Shown here piece after piece: positions 37,754-38,774 of a stretch of DNA of 38,774 nucleotides (within the stretch, counting starts at the first letter, position 1; every line of letters starts with the position of its first letter). The translations under genes and the position numbers were made by a program. The notes beneath the pieces were generated by a model. It was not told the DNA's origin. It worked only from the letters and a program-made list of their open reading frames with translations, and did no database searches. The stretch is taken from the NCBI GenBank assembly GCA_003217875.1, contig QHMR01000005.1, positions 1 to 38,774 of the forward strand. Reading direction: 5' to 3'. This DNA comes from Verrucomicrobiota bacterium (lineage in GTDB: Bacteria; Verrucomicrobiota; Verrucomicrobiia; Chthoniobacterales; UBA10450).

Positions 37754-38774
37754 ATGAAACCCTCGATCCGGGCTCTGGCGCTCTGCATAGGCTTCACCAC
37801 AAACATTCTTGCGCAATCTCCAACTCCAGCGCCTTCGCCATTGCAACCGCCAGCGGACTACGATCTTCATTGGGGCGTCAAGATTCTCATGCGCGACAAG
37901 GTCGAACTTAACGCGACGTTGTATTTGCCGAAGACGCCCGAGGGTTCGCTGTCAAAGACACCGGTGATCTTCACGCTCACGCCGTATATCTCGGACACGT
38001 ACCACGCCCGCGCCGCGTATTTTGCATCGCACGGATACGCATTTGCGCTGGTTGACGTGCGGAGCCGTGGCAATTCCGGCGGGGAATTCGAACCGTTTGC
38101 AAATGAGCCGCGCGATGGTCATGACATCGTCGAGTGGTTTGCAAAGCAACCATTTTGTGATGGAAAAGTTGCCATGTGGGGCGGCTCTTATGCGGGATTC
38201 GATCAATGGGCAACAGCGAAAGAATTTCCCTCACATCTGGTGACAATTGTTCCGGTCGCAGCTGCGCGTCCGCCGCTCGATTATCCATCGTACAACAATG
38301 TCGGCGAGACATATGACGTGCAATGGTTCACGCTTACCAGTGGTCGCGCTGGTCAGGAACACCTTTTCGCCGATCAAAAATTCTGGCGAACGAAATTTCT
38401 CGATGCCTACAAGAAACACGTTCCATTCAAAGACCTCGACTCGTTCGTTGGAAATTCATCAAAGAATTTCCAGCGCATTCTGAAACATCCCACGGCCGAC
38501 GCCTACTACGACGCGATAGTGCCGTCGGCCGAGCAATACAAGAAGATCACGCTGCCGGTTCTGACAATCACAGGTCAATACGATGGCGATGAGCTGGGCG
38601 CGCTCACATTCTATCGCGATCATATGGCGAACATCTCGCCGGAAACGCGGGCGAAACATTTTCTCATCATTGGCCCATGGGACCATGCTGGCACGCGTAC
38701 GCCGACCGATGAAGTTGCCGGCGTGAAATTTGGGCCGGGGGCCATCCTCGACCTCAATGATCTCCACCGCCAGT
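37754..38774 (+). CDS. CocE/NonD family (X-Pro dipeptidyl-peptidase S15-like) hydrolase, truncated by the window end
   Basis: Manual translation: signal-like MKPSIRALALCIGFTTNILAQ; GVKILMRDKVELNATLYLPK; GYAFALVDVRSRGNSGGEFEPF; KVAMWGGSYAGFDQW; LTITGQYD; IIGPWDHAG; no stop before 38774. Confidence 0.9.
   Translation, partial: MKPSIRALALCIGFTTNILAQSPTPAPSPLQPPADYDLHWGVKILMRDKVELNATLYLPKTPEGSLSKTPVIFTLTPYISDTYHARAAYFASHGYAFALVDVRSRGNSGGEFEPFANEPRDGHDIVEWFAKQPFCDGKVAMWGGSYAGFDQWATAKEFPSHLVTIVPVAAARPPLDYPSYNNVGETYDVQWFTLTSGRAGQEHLFADQKFWRTKFLDAYKKHVPFKDLDSFVGNSSKNFQRILKHPTADAYYDAIVPSAEQYKKITLPVLTITGQYDGDELGALTFYRDHMANISPETRAKHFLIIGPWDHAGTRTPTDEVAGVKFGPGAILDLNDLHRQ

Noticed and set aside
1-38774. 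Prophage, transposase, secondary metabolite cluster or known defence system
   Set aside because: No integrase, transposase, NRPS/PKS, restriction, Cas or retron genes recognised; neighbours are core metabolism and information-processing genes

Overview
The window is mostly ordinary bacterial chromosome with Gram-negative signatures (lpxK, a LolC/E-type permease, an outer-membrane beta-barrel candidate). I infer a soil Verrucomicrobiota (Chthoniobacterales-like) origin from gene content and repeat style; this is not proven. The right half carries rplA-rplJ-rplL-rpoB-rpoC with a cobalamin adenosyltransferase downstream (minus strand), and rpsB-tsf. The left and centre carry housekeeping genes (thrB, lpxK, tyrS, purS/purQ, bioD), carbohydrate genes (amylo-alpha-1,6-glucosidase plus a GT4 glycosyltransferase), three cupin genes, and two separate LigD-type NHEJ genes (polymerase domain and phosphoesterase-ligase). 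I found no CRISPR array, tRNA/rRNA gene, prophage, transposase or recognisable defence island. The most interesting signals are small. (1) There is a scattered set of palindromic repeats, several with TGTAG(G/C) ends; one lies in frame inside the ligD linker, one encodes the C-terminus of a SLOG protein, and one supplies a stop codon. (2) An apparent single-base frameshift at a C4 run splits a DUF2723/TPR gene. (3) The NHEJ LigD functions are split about 12 kb apart. (4) rplK/nusG/secE are absent upstream of rplA. A CocE-type hydrolase running off the right edge is missing from the supplied ORF track.
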